Source: CAVYXF01 sp963772335
Lineage (GTDB): Bacteria > Pseudomonadota > Alphaproteobacteria > Rhizobiales > Rhodomicrobiaceae
Assembly (NCBI GenBank): GCA_963772335.1
Contig: CAVYXF010000001.1
Coordinates: 1,178,001 to 1,242,000 of the forward strand
Direction: 5' to 3'
Length of the DNA stretch: 64,000 nt
Below, in pieces: positions 8,335 to 17,179 of the stretch (the stretch's first letter is position 1; each line of letters opens with the position of its first letter). The notes below the pieces were generated by a model. It was not told the DNA's origin. It saw nothing but the letters and a program-made list of their open reading frames with translations, and did not search any database. A program made the translations under genes and the position numbers.

Positions 8335-9360
8335 ATGGATGTCGGTGCCGTATTGCCTGTGTTTCTCGAGGGCGTGCGTCCTGTCGCGCTGAGCGATGCC
8401 GCACGCGAGGGACGCATCCTCGAGGCGCGCGTGACTGCCATGCTGACGAACACGCTCGCGCGCCTCGCGATCGGCGGCGAGACGATCAATGTGGCAACGC
8501 CGAAACCTCTACCGGTCGGCGCCATGCTGACGCTGAAGGCCGAGCGCCAGGGCGGCGAGCTGCGGCTGATCACGCAAGGCCCAATCCGCGTGCCGGTGGA
8601 GCAATTGCCGACGGCGGTCGGCGGGGCTCAGGCCCTGCCCGACGTCCTGATCGAGCCGGTAAACACCTTGCTCGCCAAGGTCCAGGCCCTCGCTGTCGAG
8701 GCGATGCTCGCCGAACAGCCGGCGCAGCGGGCCGCCGCCCCGCCGCCAGATCTCGCCGCCCTGCTCAATGCCCCGCCTGAGACGAGACCTGGCCGCCATA
8801 CGCCGCCCGGCGTGACCGGCGATACCGGGCCGCCGGCCGAGATGCTCGCCGCCGCGCTCGATGCCGCAAGCGATGCCGCCCCCGGGAGCGACAAGGTTCG
8901 CGGCGATGCCCCCTTGGCGCGGCCGGAAATTACCTCGCCCCATGCCGCTGCCGCCGATCTCGCCGGCGGAGCAGCGCGCAGCGATCGCGCCATACATTTC
9001 AACATCGATCTCCCGATCGCCTTTCCTGGCCATCCCGGTCCCCTCCGCCTCGAAGTCGAGCGCGACGACGGCGAGGCCGACGGCGACGACCACGACAGCC
9101 CCCGCGCTCCCTCTTGGACGATCCGCTTCGCTGCCGAGGCCGGCCGCCTCGGCATGATCCATGCCGCGATTGCCCTGATCAGCGGGCAGGTCGGCGTGCA
9201 GCTCTGGGCCGAGCGCGCGGAAGCTGCGGCGCTCTTCAATGAAAGCGCGCCGCAGCTCAAGGACGCGCTCCGGGCCTCCGATCTCCGGCTTGAAGCCCTC
9301 ACCATCGCCGAGGGGCGCCCGTCCCGGCCGCGGCTCAGCGATGAGCACGGAACGGGCTGA
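8335..9360 (+). CDS. Flagellar hook-length control FliK-like protein
   Basis: 341 residues. The C-terminal part (about 215-335) looks like the Flg_hook domain: IHFNIDLPIAFPGHPGPLRL, then GRLGMIHAAIALISGQVGVQ, and LKDALRASDLRLEALTIAEG. The central part is a low-complexity Ala/Pro-rich linker, as in FliK ruler regions. In flagella FliK measures hook length and triggers the FlhB substrate switch. It overlaps by one base an FlhB C-domain-like gene, which fits that partnership. No other flagellar genes are in the window, so the pair is an orphan here and its present role is unclear. Confidence 0.65.
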   Translation: MDVGAVLPVFLEGVRPVALSDAAREGRILEARVTAMLTNTLARLAIGGETINVATPKPLPVGAMLTLKAERQGGELRLITQGPIRVPVEQLPTAVGGAQALPDVLIEPVNTLLAKVQALAVEAMLAEQPAQRAAAPPPDLAALLNAPPETRPGRHTPPGVTGDTGPPAEMLAAALDAASDAAPGSDKVRGDAPLARPEITSPHAAAADLAGGAARSDRAIHFNIDLPIAFPGHPGPLRLEVERDDGEADGDDHDSPRAPSWTIRFAAEAGRLGMIHAAIALISGQVGVQLWAERAEAAALFNESAPQLKDALRASDLRLEALTIAEGRPSRPRLSDEHGTG

Positions 9361-9647
9361 TGGCGGAGAAAAAGCCCGCGGCCCCCCCGGTTGCCGTCGC
9401 CCTGAAATACGAGCATGGCAGGGACCCTGCCCCCCGCGTCACCGCCAAGGGGCGCGGCGAGGTCGCCGAGCGCATCATCGCCAAGGCCCGCGAGCACGGC
9501 GTCTTCATCGAGAGCAATGCCGGCCTTGCCGAGGCGCTCTCCCATGTCGAGCTCGACCAGCAGATCCCGCCCGAGCTCTACCGCGCCGTCGCCGAGGTGA
9601 TCGGCTTCGTGCTGCGCCTTTCCGGCCGGGCGCCCGCCGGCAAATAG
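9360..9647 (+). CDS. FlhB C-terminal-domain-like protein (FhlB/EscU family)
   Basis: 95 residues matching only the cytoplasmic part of FlhB/YscU: VAVALKYEHGRDPAPRVTAKG, EVAERIIAKAREHGVFI, and IPPELYRAVAEVIGFVLRL. The membrane part and the NPTH self-cleavage site that precedes this region in FlhB are absent. The start ATG at 9360 overlaps the FliK-like stop codon (TGATG), so translation is coupled. Stand-alone FlhB-C paralogues (FhlB) exist in several bacteria and can partly replace the FlhB tail. Here it is probably such a protein, not a broken flhB. Confidence 0.78.
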   Translation: MAEKKPAAPPVAVALKYEHGRDPAPRVTAKGRGEVAERIIAKAREHGVFIESNAGLAEALSHVELDQQIPPELYRAVAEVIGFVLRLSGRAPAGK

Positions 9648-9926
9648 CCGGATCCGGCAGCCGGCAGCTCACTTTGACCGGAATTCTGCCGCCGAAATAG
9701 TCTACGATTTCCGGACACTCCCACAGGAGACGGTCCTAGCCGTAATTCCTTAGGGCAAACCCCGGACATGCGCGTCGGTCAACCTGGACAGCCGGTCTGG
9801 GTGAGCTTTTGCCGTCCTGTCGAAACACGATAATCCTCAGCGCCCACCTTTCAATAAATCCTTCGGGCCGTTACGATTGTGAGAGGGATGAAATCACCCG
9901 TGGCTTTGTGGTCTGGAGGCTCGCTC

Positions 9927-10766
9927 ATGCATCGTGTTCTGATCCGTGGCACTGCCGCGATCGCCATACTTGCGATGTTCTTCCCCGCAGACACGAGCCA
10001 GCGCGCGGGCGCTGCATCACTGGCAGAGATGCGGCAGATTGGTTCCCTACGCCTGTGCGCCTACTCATCCGCGCTCCCTTATTCGAAGCTCACCGATAAA
10101 GGCGGTCTTGCCGGGTTCGAAGTCGAACTCGCGGAAGTATTGGCGCAGGAGATGGGATTGAGGCTCGACGTGACCTGGGTACGAAGCGCCGCCGATATGA
10201 AGAACTCAGATTGCGACGCCTTGATGGGAGCCGTCCCCTCCGCCGCAAGCTACGATCGTGAGGGACGGATCGGGCCGCTGACAACCCGCCTACCCCTTCG
10301 CTTCTCGAGACCTTACGCGGCAAGCGGTGTTATGCTTGTGGTTTCACCTCGGTCTTCCGTTCGTCGGCTTGACGATTTGCACGGTCGGAAGATTGGTGTC
10401 GCGGTTGGCACCGTCGAGCACGAATGGCTGGACAAACACGGCTTCCGCGTTTCGGTCTTTGCCTCTCAGGACGACATAATTGCCGCGATTGAGGCAGGCG
10501 AATTGGAAATCGGCGCCACAAGCCCATTGACCATCGGCTGGTATCGGCACGAACACCCCGGCGCGGCGCTAAAGATACCCGATGGGTACGAGCCAGAACC
10601 GGCACTACGCTGGAACGTCTCAGTCGGGCTTCGCCGAGCGGACGATGCGCTAATTGCAGTGGTGGATAGTGCTCTGGCACGCATGGTCGAGCAGCGAATA
10701 CCAGCGCAGATCTACGCGAAGTATGGCATTACTTATCTGCCACCTTCGGCCGAAGGTCTTCAGTGA
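9927..10766 (+). CDS. Periplasmic solute-binding protein, family 3 type
   Basis: 279 residues starting at 9927, where GGAGG lies 7 bases upstream, followed by a signal peptide (MHRVLIRGTAAIAILAMFFP...). The mature protein has the two-lobe amino-acid-binder pattern: RLCAYSSALPYS at the start, GGLAGFEVELAEVLAQEMGL, a hinge region FSRPYAASGVMLVV, DDLHGRKIGVAVGTVEHEWL, and the end LARMVEQRIPAQIYAKYGI. No permease or ATPase gene is adjacent. It may serve as a lone binding protein, or in a quinoprotein dehydrogenase system as MoxJ-like proteins do. The ligand is unknown. Confidence 0.8.
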   Translation: MHRVLIRGTAAIAILAMFFPADTSQRAGAASLAEMRQIGSLRLCAYSSALPYSKLTDKGGLAGFEVELAEVLAQEMGLRLDVTWVRSAADMKNSDCDALMGAVPSAASYDREGRIGPLTTRLPLRFSRPYAASGVMLVVSPRSSVRRLDDLHGRKIGVAVGTVEHEWLDKHGFRVSVFASQDDIIAAIEAGELEIGATSPLTIGWYRHEHPGAALKIPDGYEPEPALRWNVSVGLRRADDALIAVVDSALARMVEQRIPAQIYAKYGITYLPPSAEGLQ

Positions 10767-11046
10767 GCATCAGTTGGGGGACAAAGGCCGTTGCCCAGCG
10801 AAAATGGTGGTGATGGACTGGCGCTATCTCCTCGGCCACCGCTGAGCTCGCTGCCGATCCAGGTCGGCCCCGACTGGAATCACGCTTCGCCATCGCCCTC
10901 AACCGGCGACGGTTACAACAACCGCGTTGGCCGGTCCGGAAATGGCTGACCAACGCTGGTTGGCATCGGGGTCAAGAGCGGCCGAAGGGTGTTTCGGCCT
11001 TGGTAACGCATTATTGCGTTTTCCTTTGGGATTGCGGCCGATCACC

Positions 11047-11073
11047 CACGCCGCGGTGGTGTCTCAGGTGTTT
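11047..11073 (+). repeat. Target duplication (8 bp) and left inverted repeat (19 bp) of the IS1-like element
   Basis: CACGCCGC at 11047-11054 is repeated directly at 13864-13871. GGTGGTGTCTCAGGTGTTT at 11055-11073 is the exact complement of 13845-13863. The inward sequence stops matching at the next base. Confidence 0.85.
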
Positions 11074-11084
11074 CTGAAGGTTTG

Positions 11085-11318
11085 CTATTTCAGGCAGCCC
11101 AGCTTGGTCATTAATTCCTCTATCGCGCCAGCTGTTACGTAGCCACCTCCTCCTTTAGCTTTTTCCGACGCTGCTTGGCGAGCCAGATCAGCGCAAGCCT
11201 GCTGTATGGGGTTGGTCACCGTTTTTGAATCAATGGAGACGGCGGGCGAAATTGCTAGCGTCTGCATTTGGGCTTCTAATCGCCCGATCCTAAATTCCAG
11301 ATTGACCACATACCACAT
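11085..11318 (-). CDS. Small protein of unknown function inside the IS1-like element
   Basis: 77 residues (MWYVVNLEFRIGRLEAQMQT... ending ELMTKLGCLK). The same frame continues upstream through a hydrophobic stretch (GIIAGLLAVFVGI) to a stop, but without an ATG, GTG or TTG. The original protein probably had an N-terminal membrane anchor whose start codon has been lost. A coiled-coil-like region follows the anchor. Family not recognised. It reads toward the left end of the element. Confidence 0.45.
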   Translation of the reverse strand: MWYVVNLEFRIGRLEAQMQTLAISPAVSIDSKTVTNPIQQACADLARQAASEKAKGGGGYVTAGAIEELMTKLGCLK

Positions 11319-11454
11319 AATGCCAACGAAAACCGCTAAGAGCCCGGCAATGATGCCTGCCTTTTCTAGTTATCCCACATCGCTTTGCTTTTCTCGTTGC
11401 CACGCCCCTTTTATAGGTCATATGCTTAGCGGAAAGCATTATGGAGTGCAATGG

Positions 11455-11700
11455 ATGCCTAAAGGCCCTAAGGGCGAGAAGCGCCCCGCCGACGTAATAG
11501 CCAACGCCGTTAAGGTCATGAGGATCGCGACCGGAGAAGAGGAAGAGGAATTCGACACGCCGGAAGCGCAAGGCAAAGACCCTGCCGCTGTTTCAATGGG
11601 CAAGCGAGGCGGCAAGGCGCGCGCCGGAAAGGATGACACCGGAGAGGCGCGCGGAGATCGCAAGGAAGGCTGCCGAGAAGCGTTGGAGCAAAGAGACTGA
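11455..11700 (+). pseudogene. Frameshifted small gene of the conserved 'MPKGPKGEKRPADVI' type
   Basis: The protein starts MPKGPKGEKRPADVIANAVK and runs through GKDPAAVSMGKRGGKARAG. It then changes to a nonsense tail. One frame over, from about 11633, the expected continuation MTPERRAEIARKAAEKRWSK is present. Removing a single base near 11628 would restore the usual small basic protein of this alphaproteobacterial family, whose function is unknown to me. It sits inside the IS1-like element, facing the RhuM-like remnant. A real frameshift is likely, though a sequencing error is possible. Confidence 0.6.
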
Positions 11701-12926
11701 TCAGCTCTTTTTGCGTCGCTTAATCCGTTCGCCAAGTTGCAAAAGCGCCTTCTCGCCAGCTATCTCGCGCTCAAGCCGAACCCGCTCCTTGAAAGCCTTA
11801 ATTTCGGCTGATGCCTTTTTTTTAGCCTCTGTCATTGACACCGATCCGCGATGATTTTCGCGAATTAATGGCCGGCCGTCGAGATCGAGCAGGTCACGCA
11901 TTTTCCGGAGAAACTGCGCGATTGTTGTTGGTCGCCTCTGTTCGGCTTGGCTCTCGAAAAATTCAAGCGTTAAACTCGTCACTAGGTTGAGGGTGTCGAT
12001 TTCTGGTTGCCCATAGAAGGTTCTTCGCGACCTGCGCCTCAGCCACGGTTGGCATCTCGCCGCTAAACGTCACGACGCCAGCGTTATCTTTGTTCGCGTC
12101 CACGCGATTGAAGATTACTTCCGCCGCGGTCTGCTGGGTTGCCGCCCAATGCATCGCGTTCTGGATCGTTGCGAAAAAGTTCTCGCGGTCTTTGTCTGTC
12201 ATGACACCGTAGTCACTACAGAAAGAAGCCAACTCCAGGACGCGGGTCCACATCCGCTTTTCCGAATTGCGAATATGGCGAACCTTAGCCAGCAGCTCCT
12301 CAAAATGATCCGGACGACCGTCCGGATTTTCAAGGCGGGGCATGTCGATAACGAAGCCGTTCATAAGATACTGCCGGAGTATTTGATTGGCCCACCGACG
12401 AAAAATTATCGCTTGCTTGGTCGCTTGGACCCGGTAGCCAACACCCAAAATCACGTCGAGATTATAGGTGCGCGTTTTGTGCGTATACCGTTGGCCGGTC
12501 AGTCAGCCCACATGTTCGAAAAACGAACATGTGGTCTCTCGTCCAATTCACCGTCTTTAAACAGAGTATTGACGTGGGCGAGTAGCCATGGAGCGGGTAA
12601 CGTCCGAATAGCTCAGCGATCTGCTGTTGTGTGGCCCATGGCTCCTCCCCCTCAAATCGAAGTTGGAACTCCATTCCATTCGGCGTTGTGTAGAGGACGA
12701 ATCTGTCGCCGGTTTCAGCATCCTCAACGAGGGGCAGTGGCTCCGCTTTCCATCGTGCTTCTGCCGCCAACTTGGCAATTTCACTGCGTCGCTCAGGCGG
12801 CAATCGTTCGGCACGTGCATGGCCACCTATTGCCTTCCCGCTGGGTTCGTCATCCCCGATCATTTGCAAGCTTGCTCCGTTGAAATTGCGTGCAAGGTCA
12901 CCGAGAATCATACACTTTGCAAGCAT
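11701..12926 (-). pseudogene. RhuM-family (virulence protein RhuM-like) gene broken by several frameshifts
   Basis: Three consecutive minus-strand pieces make up one protein. The first (12462-12926) has the basic segment LPPERRSEIAKLAAEARWK and FQLRFEGEEPWATQQQIAEL, the usual RhuM N-terminal HTH part. The second (11963-12454) has ILGVGYRVQATKQAIIFRRW and ANQILRQYLMNGFVID, the RhuM core. The third (11701-11982) is the charged C-terminal end with EIAGEKALLQLGERIKRR. The junctions near 12540-12460 and 11970 change frame. RhuM proteins are common on mobile islands and their role is unclear. This copy should be inactive. Confidence 0.72.
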
Positions 12927-12987
12927 AAAACGCAGAATGCTTACACTGTCGCTTGACGCTAAGCAACGCGTGTCATATGTTTACGGC

Positions 12988-13854
12988 ATGAGCAAGTTAT
13001 CACAGAACCAACGTGTCCAAATCCTCTCGCTGTTGTGCGAGGGTGCCTCCATGCGGTCTATCAGCCGCGTGGTTGGCGTCAGCATCAACACAGTGACGAA
13101 GCTCCTTGCCGAGGCCGGCGAGGCTTGCATCGACTTCCACGATGCGAACGTGCGCGGCGTGAACAGTAAGCGGATCGAATGCGATGAAGTTTGGTCCTTC
13201 GTCTACGCGAAGGAGAAGAATGCGGCGGCTGCCAAGAAGGCGCCGACCTTTGCAGGCGATGTCTGGACCTGGACAAGCCTGGACGCGGATAGCAAGCTCA
13301 TCGTGAATTGGTTCGTCGGCGGCCGCGATGCCGAGTTCGCCCACCTCTTCATGAACGATCTGGCCAGCCGGCTTACAAACCGTGTCCAGCTCACCACGGA
13401 CGGCCATCGGGCCTATCTGACAGCCGTTGACAGCGCCCTCGGCTCTGAAATTGATTATGCGATGCTAGTGAAGCTGTACGGCGGGGCTCCTGAGAGCGCC
13501 AAAGGCCGCTATAGCCCCGCCGAATGCACCGGCATCAAGAAGACCCGGATCAAGGGCGACCCGGACGCCAAGCTTGTTTCAACCAGCTATGCCGAGCGGC
13601 AAAATCTGACAATGCGCATGCATATGCGCCGCTTCACACGACTCACGAACGCCTTCTCGAAGAGGTTCGAGAGCCACTGCCACATGGTGGCGTTGTACAC
13701 CGTTTGGTACAATTATATCCGCACTCATAAGACGCTGAAGACCACGCCAGCGGTGAAGGCTGGCTTGGCTGAAAAGCCGCTCGGCTTTGGTTTCATCGTT
13801 GGGCTTGTCGAGGCTCGTGCGCCCAAGACCGGACGGCCGAAGAAAAACACCTGA
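12988..13854 (+). CDS. IS1-family transposase
   Basis: 288 residues from ATG 12988. The N-terminus is an HTH (RVQILSLLCEGASMRSISRV, then VGVSINTVTKLLAEAGEACI). The catalytic part shows IECDEVWSFVYAKEKN, LTTDGHRAYLTAVDSALGSE and YAERQNLTMRMHMRRFTRLT, consistent with the DDE transposase of IS1-like elements in Hyphomicrobiales. It is one uninterrupted frame, unlike classical IS1, which needs a frameshift. The stop codon lies inside the right inverted repeat. Longer upstream starts are not supported. It is probably functional and the source of mobility for the whole 2.8-kb unit. Confidence 0.88.
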   Translation: MSKLSQNQRVQILSLLCEGASMRSISRVVGVSINTVTKLLAEAGEACIDFHDANVRGVNSKRIECDEVWSFVYAKEKNAAAAKKAPTFAGDVWTWTSLDADSKLIVNWFVGGRDAEFAHLFMNDLASRLTNRVQLTTDGHRAYLTAVDSALGSEIDYAMLVKLYGGAPESAKGRYSPAECTGIKKTRIKGDPDAKLVSTSYAERQNLTMRMHMRRFTRLTNAFSKRFESHCHMVALYTVWYNYIRTHKTLKTTPAVKAGLAEKPLGFGFIVGLVEARAPKTGRPKKNT

Positions 13855-13871
13855 GACACCACCCACGCCGC
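13845..13871 (-). repeat. Right inverted repeat (19 bp) and target duplication (8 bp) of the IS1-like element
   Basis: 13845-13863 is the exact complement of 11055-11073, and 13864-13871 (CACGCCGC) repeats 11047-11054. The transposase TGA at 13852-13854 lies within it. Confidence 0.85.
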
Positions 13872-13929
13872 CAGGGGTTCTTCTTAGCACTACCCGCTCA
13901 GAATGATTTCGCTGGGCAGAGCTGGGTGG

Positions 13930-14412
13930 CTAGGGTCTAATCGCCTTCGTCATACGATCCGGATCGGGCGCCCGATCAGTAAGTAGGGGCACGGACCAGA
14001 CGGGCTGGCAGTTTTTCTCATCAACGACCTTGCCTTCCGACATCTTCATCTCGTTGCAGGTGATGTTAGGTTTGGAGAAATCTGCTTTGTCGGAAATCTG
14101 CTTGACCGAGACGCCGTTCAGGTCAACGGTGGAGGAGAATTTACCGTAATCTTTGTTGTCCTGCTTAATGTCTAAATCGACCAAGAACACACACTTACGC
14201 TGTTCTCTGACCTAAATCCGTATAGCCTGTCCGCTATCATCGCTTCCGTTGAATATGCCGTTGGCTTCCCGCTTATATCGCATCCCATCAACGTTGGCGC
14301 CTTCCTCTACCCCGCCCAGGATGTAAGCGATGGCATCTTCTCGCGTTTCAGCGGCGACAGAACTGATGCCTAGGACGAGGGCTAAGAGCAGAGCCGAACT
14401 TTTAAGCCTCAC
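13930..14412 (-). pseudogene. Secreted protein gene interrupted by an in-frame amber codon
   Basis: From a GTG at 14412 the frame encodes a signal peptide (RLKSSALLLALVLGISSVAA) and a region ETREDAIAYILGGVEEGANV up to TAG at 14212-14214. The same frame then continues without shift: VREQRKCVFLVDLDIK... to ...DPDRMTKAIRP at 13930. The second half has a Cys pair (NITCNEM...KNCQPVW) typical of an exported protein. I read it as one about 160-residue periplasmic protein with a nonsense mutation. The downstream half also has its own ATG (14190). Function not recognised. Confidence 0.5.
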
Positions 14413-15033
14413 GGCGGCATCCCCCAAGTAAGGAGTTTCAGTTGCTGAGCGCATTCAGCAAACCCCGATGACGAAAATGAGGCTTTGGACGTGGCCTCCC
14501 GCGTTTTGCCCATAGGAGCTGGCGCTCCGCGTAAGGCTCTTCGGGTCAACTCTACAGTCGACCGTACGGCGATCCGTAAAAGGTCTCGGCTTAGTCCTGA
14601 TGATTTGGAGAGCGCGCACCAATGGAGGGCAAATATCGCAAAATCATTGCCATTTATTCCTGCTCGCGGTGGTATCAATTTGCCATCGCTGCGCGGGGTT
14701 TTAGTCGGCATTCACCGCATCTGAGAAAGTGCGCTTCACGAGCTCAGCCCCGCTTCAGGTCAGGAAGCGGAAATTATAGACTGACCTGCTGCCCCGCCTT
14801 ATCAGGATCGAGAGTTTGAGGAAGGCGGAGTCCTCGTCCGAAAAGGCGAGGCCAAATATCTCTTAATACGTAACTTCACGAATTCACAGCGCAACGCTTC
14901 CCGTGTATGGTTCTGTCATGATCCGATAAATGGGTCGGGCGGCGGGAAACGCGGCCAACGCCAGCAGACAAGCAAGTCCCTTACGTCAGACGCCACGCAA
15001 GGCCTCAGGCGCTGAAGCCAATACACGCTCTGA
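14413..15033. other. Intergenic region, no gene supported
   Basis: About 620 bases of noticeably lower GC than the neighbours. Two overlapping frames of 80-100 codons on opposite strands (around 14409-14724) show no recognisable protein features. It separates the accessory region from the GTA-like locus and may contain the promoter for the terminase genes. No convincing promoter, tRNA or attachment site was seen. Confidence 0.4.
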
Positions 15034-15130
15034 CGTCATTCCCGCGAAAGCGGGAACCCCGTACGCCGCAGCGGCTCGCCCCCTATCATCAATGCCCGCG
15101 TTTACTGGATCCCCCTGCGCGGGGATAACG
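15034..15130. repeat. REP-like palindromic element upstream of the GTA small terminase gene
   Basis: It begins CATTCCCGCGAAAGCGGGAA (stem CCCGC/GCGGG) and ends with TGGATCCCCCTGCGCGGGGA, the degenerate outer arms typical of interspersed palindromic repeats in Hyphomicrobiales. A related copy lies at 23795-23874 and a composite one at 28700-28880. Confidence 0.6.
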
Positions 15131-15210
15131 ATGCGGGTGTGCGACGACTTTCCTATTCCGACGGCCGAATGGTCGATCGCGCCTGCGCAATTTGCAACCC
15201 ACCCCCATAG

Positions 15211-15708
15211 GTGTCATCCATCACCAGACCGTCTCTTCCCGAACGGGACTGGGCGCCGATCGCGCGCGACTATGCCGCGAATGAGCTGCCCGTCCTGCAG
15301 CTTTGCGCGCTCCACGGCGTCAGCGAAAGGACACTCTACCGCTATCTCCAGCGCGAAGGCCTGCCGCTGCGCATGCCCGCCGCCGGCATCCGGGGCAGGT
15401 GCCAGTCTTCGCGCGAGGTGGAACTCGCTCACCGTCTCCTTCTCGCACTCGATAAGCAAATGACCGAATTCGAAAGCCGCCGGGCGCAAGGCGCCTCCTC
15501 CCCCGCCGACAGCGACCGCGATGCCCGCACGCTGACCACGCTCGTGCGCATGTTCGACAGGCTGAAGGCCCTCGGCGCGAAACCGGCCGGGAGCGGCAAG
15601 ACCGCCAAGCCCGCCGCCGCCAAAGGAAAACCTGCCCATGACGCGGACCGCCTCCGCAACGAGCTTGCGCAGCGCCTTGAAAAGCTGCGGCTCGGCCTTA
15701 GAGGTTGA
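15211..15708 (+). CDS. GTA small terminase subunit-like protein (RcGTA g1 position)
   Basis: 165 residues from GTG 15211. The N-terminal half is an HTH (IARDYAANELPVLQLCALHG then VSERTLYRYLQREGLPLRMP), as expected of a DNA-recognising small terminase. The C-terminal half is a charged helical region (LAHRLLLALDKQMTEFESRR ... RNELAQRLEKLRLGLRG) for oligomerisation or contact with the large subunit. It overlaps the large terminase gene by 71 bases in another frame. GTA g1 proteins of this layout package host DNA without sequence preference. Identification is by position and architecture. Confidence 0.78.
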   Translation: MSSITRPSLPERDWAPIARDYAANELPVLQLCALHGVSERTLYRYLQREGLPLRMPAAGIRGRCQSSREVELAHRLLLALDKQMTEFESRRAQGASSPADSDRDARTLTTLVRMFDRLKALGAKPAGSGKTAKPAAAKGKPAHDADRLRNELAQRLEKLRLGLRG

Positions 15709-16996
15709 AGCCCTTGTCCGGGGTCTCAGCCCAGCGGAGGTTGAACATCTCAGCCATGACTGGCAGCTCTGGGCGCGCGACGATCAGCTCCCGCCGCCCG
15801 CCGCGCAAAGCGGCCTGCCGTGGACCACATGGCTGCTGCTCGGCGGGCGCGGCGCAGGGAAAACCCGCGCCGGCGCCGAATGGGTCCGCGCCCACGCGCT
15901 GGGGATACCCCCTTTCGCGGCGCGCCCAGTCGAGCACATCGCGTTGATCGGGGAGACGTTGACCGCCGCCCGCGCGGTGATGGTGGATGGGCCGTCGGGC
16001 CTGCTCGCCATTCACCCCAGCGATGAGCGGCCGAGCTATAACGCCTCGCGGCGCGAGCTGACCTGGCCGAACGGCGCCGTCGCGCAGCTATTCTCGGCCG
16101 ATGATCCGGACTCGCTGCGCGGGCCGCAATTCGGCGCCGCCTGGGCGGACGAGCTGGCCAAATGGCGCCATGCCGAGCGGGCCTGGGACATGCTGCAATT
16201 CTGCCTGCGGCTGGGGGAGAACCCCCGGCAGGTGGTGACCACGACGCCGCGGCCGATCCCGCTTCTCAAGCGCCTGATCGCCGATGCCCGTACCGCCATC
16301 AGCCGCGCGCGGACAGAAGCGAACGCCGCCAATCTCGCGCCCTCTTTCCTCGGCGCCGTGGTCGGGCGCTATCACGGCACGAGGCTCGGTCGGCAGGAGC
16401 TCGATGGCGAGCTGATCGAGGACCGGCCCGATGCGCTCTGGCGGCGCGACGCCATCGATGCCGCGCGCATCGATACGGCCCCGCCACTCGCCCGGATCGT
16501 CGTCGCGGTCGACCCGCCGGTGACCAGCGGCGCCCGCGCGGATGCCTGCGGTATTCTCGCTGTTGGCCGCGCCGAGGACGGCCGCGCCTATGTGCTCGCC
16601 GACGCCACCACAAGCGGCCAGGCCCCGCTCGAATGGACGCGGGCAGCCTCACGCCTCTACGACAGTCTCGAGGCCGATTGCATCGTCGCCGAAGTCAACC
16701 AGGGCGGCGAGCTTGTTGCCGAAATGTTCCGCCAGATCGCCCCCAATATACCCCTGCGCATGGTGCGTGCAACGCGGGGCAAATACCTACGCGCCGAGCC
16801 GGTCGCCGCCCTCTATGAGCGCGGGCTGGTGGCTCATGTCGGGCTATGGCCGGAGCTGGAGGATCAGCTGTGCGATTTCGGCCCCGGCGGGCTGTCGGAC
16901 GGCCGCAGCCCCGACCGGCTGGACGCGCTGGTCTGGGGGCTCACGGAGCTGATGCTGAACGACAGGCGCGCACCGCGGATCAGGAGTTTGTTTTGA
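15638..16996 (+). CDS. Terminase large subunit, DNA-packaging ATPase/nuclease (RcGTA g2-like)
   Basis: 452 residues, the usual length. Walker A LLLGGRGAGKTRAGAEW is at residues 66-82, Walker B with catalytic Glu (FGAAWADELAKW) near 171-172, and the coupling motif VTTTPRPIP follows. The C-terminal RNase H-like nuclease has VVAVDPPVTS, CIVAEVNQGG and SPDRLDALVWGLTELML. It cuts and pumps DNA into the prohead with the g1 protein and the portal. No frameshift was seen. The portal gene, normally next, is displaced 4.7 kb downstream by an island. Confidence 0.93.
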   Translation: MTRTASATSLRSALKSCGSALEVEALVRGLSPAEVEHLSHDWQLWARDDQLPPPAAQSGLPWTTWLLLGGRGAGKTRAGAEWVRAHALGIPPFAARPVEHIALIGETLTAARAVMVDGPSGLLAIHPSDERPSYNASRRELTWPNGAVAQLFSADDPDSLRGPQFGAAWADELAKWRHAERAWDMLQFCLRLGENPRQVVTTTPRPIPLLKRLIADARTAISRARTEANAANLAPSFLGAVVGRYHGTRLGRQELDGELIEDRPDALWRRDAIDAARIDTAPPLARIVVAVDPPVTSGARADACGILAVGRAEDGRAYVLADATTSGQAPLEWTRAASRLYDSLEADCIVAEVNQGGELVAEMFRQIAPNIPLRMVRATRGKYLRAEPVAALYERGLVAHVGLWPELEDQLCDFGPGGLSDGRSPDRLDALVWGLTELMLNDRRAPRIRSLF

Positions 16997-17179
16997 GCTG
17001 CTGGCCGTCTTGAACACCAAATGTCGACAGTCAGCAGCCAAGCAACGGGAGCCCACTGAATCGCTGGCTCGACGCTGACCTGCGACAGCCCTGGGCTATC
17101 GGCCGGAAGCTGACAGGTCTGTGTCGCCTGCGGCAGGCTTCCCGATTGCGAGCGACCGAGCTCAAACGAGTTGACGGGC

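Larger units (their letters stand above)
11055..13863. mobile_element. IS1-family-like transposable element with passenger genes (2,809 bp)
   Basis: The element is bounded by a perfect 19-bp inverted repeat, GGTGGTGTCTCAGGTGTTT at 11055-11073 and its complement at 13845-13863, and flanked on both sides by the 8-bp direct repeat CACGCCGC (11047-11054 and 13864-13871). The only transposase gene (12988-13854) lies at the right end with its stop codon inside the right inverted repeat. The remaining 1.9 kb carries a small membrane-like protein, a frameshifted gene and a broken RhuM-like gene. IS1 transposition typically makes 8-9 bp duplications, which fits. Intact ends and duplication suggest a fairly recent insertion, even though the passengers are decayed. 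Confidence 0.8.

Noticed and set aside
14409..14724. Two overlapping frames of 79 and 100 codons on opposite strands
   Set aside because: Neither has a ribosome site or recognisable features; probably non-coding.
14413..15210. tRNA or attachment site at the left end of the GTA-like locus
   Set aside because: No cloverleaf, no T-loop-like GTTCGAATC sequence and no matching direct repeat at the right end near 42.9 kb were seen; no integrase gene is present.
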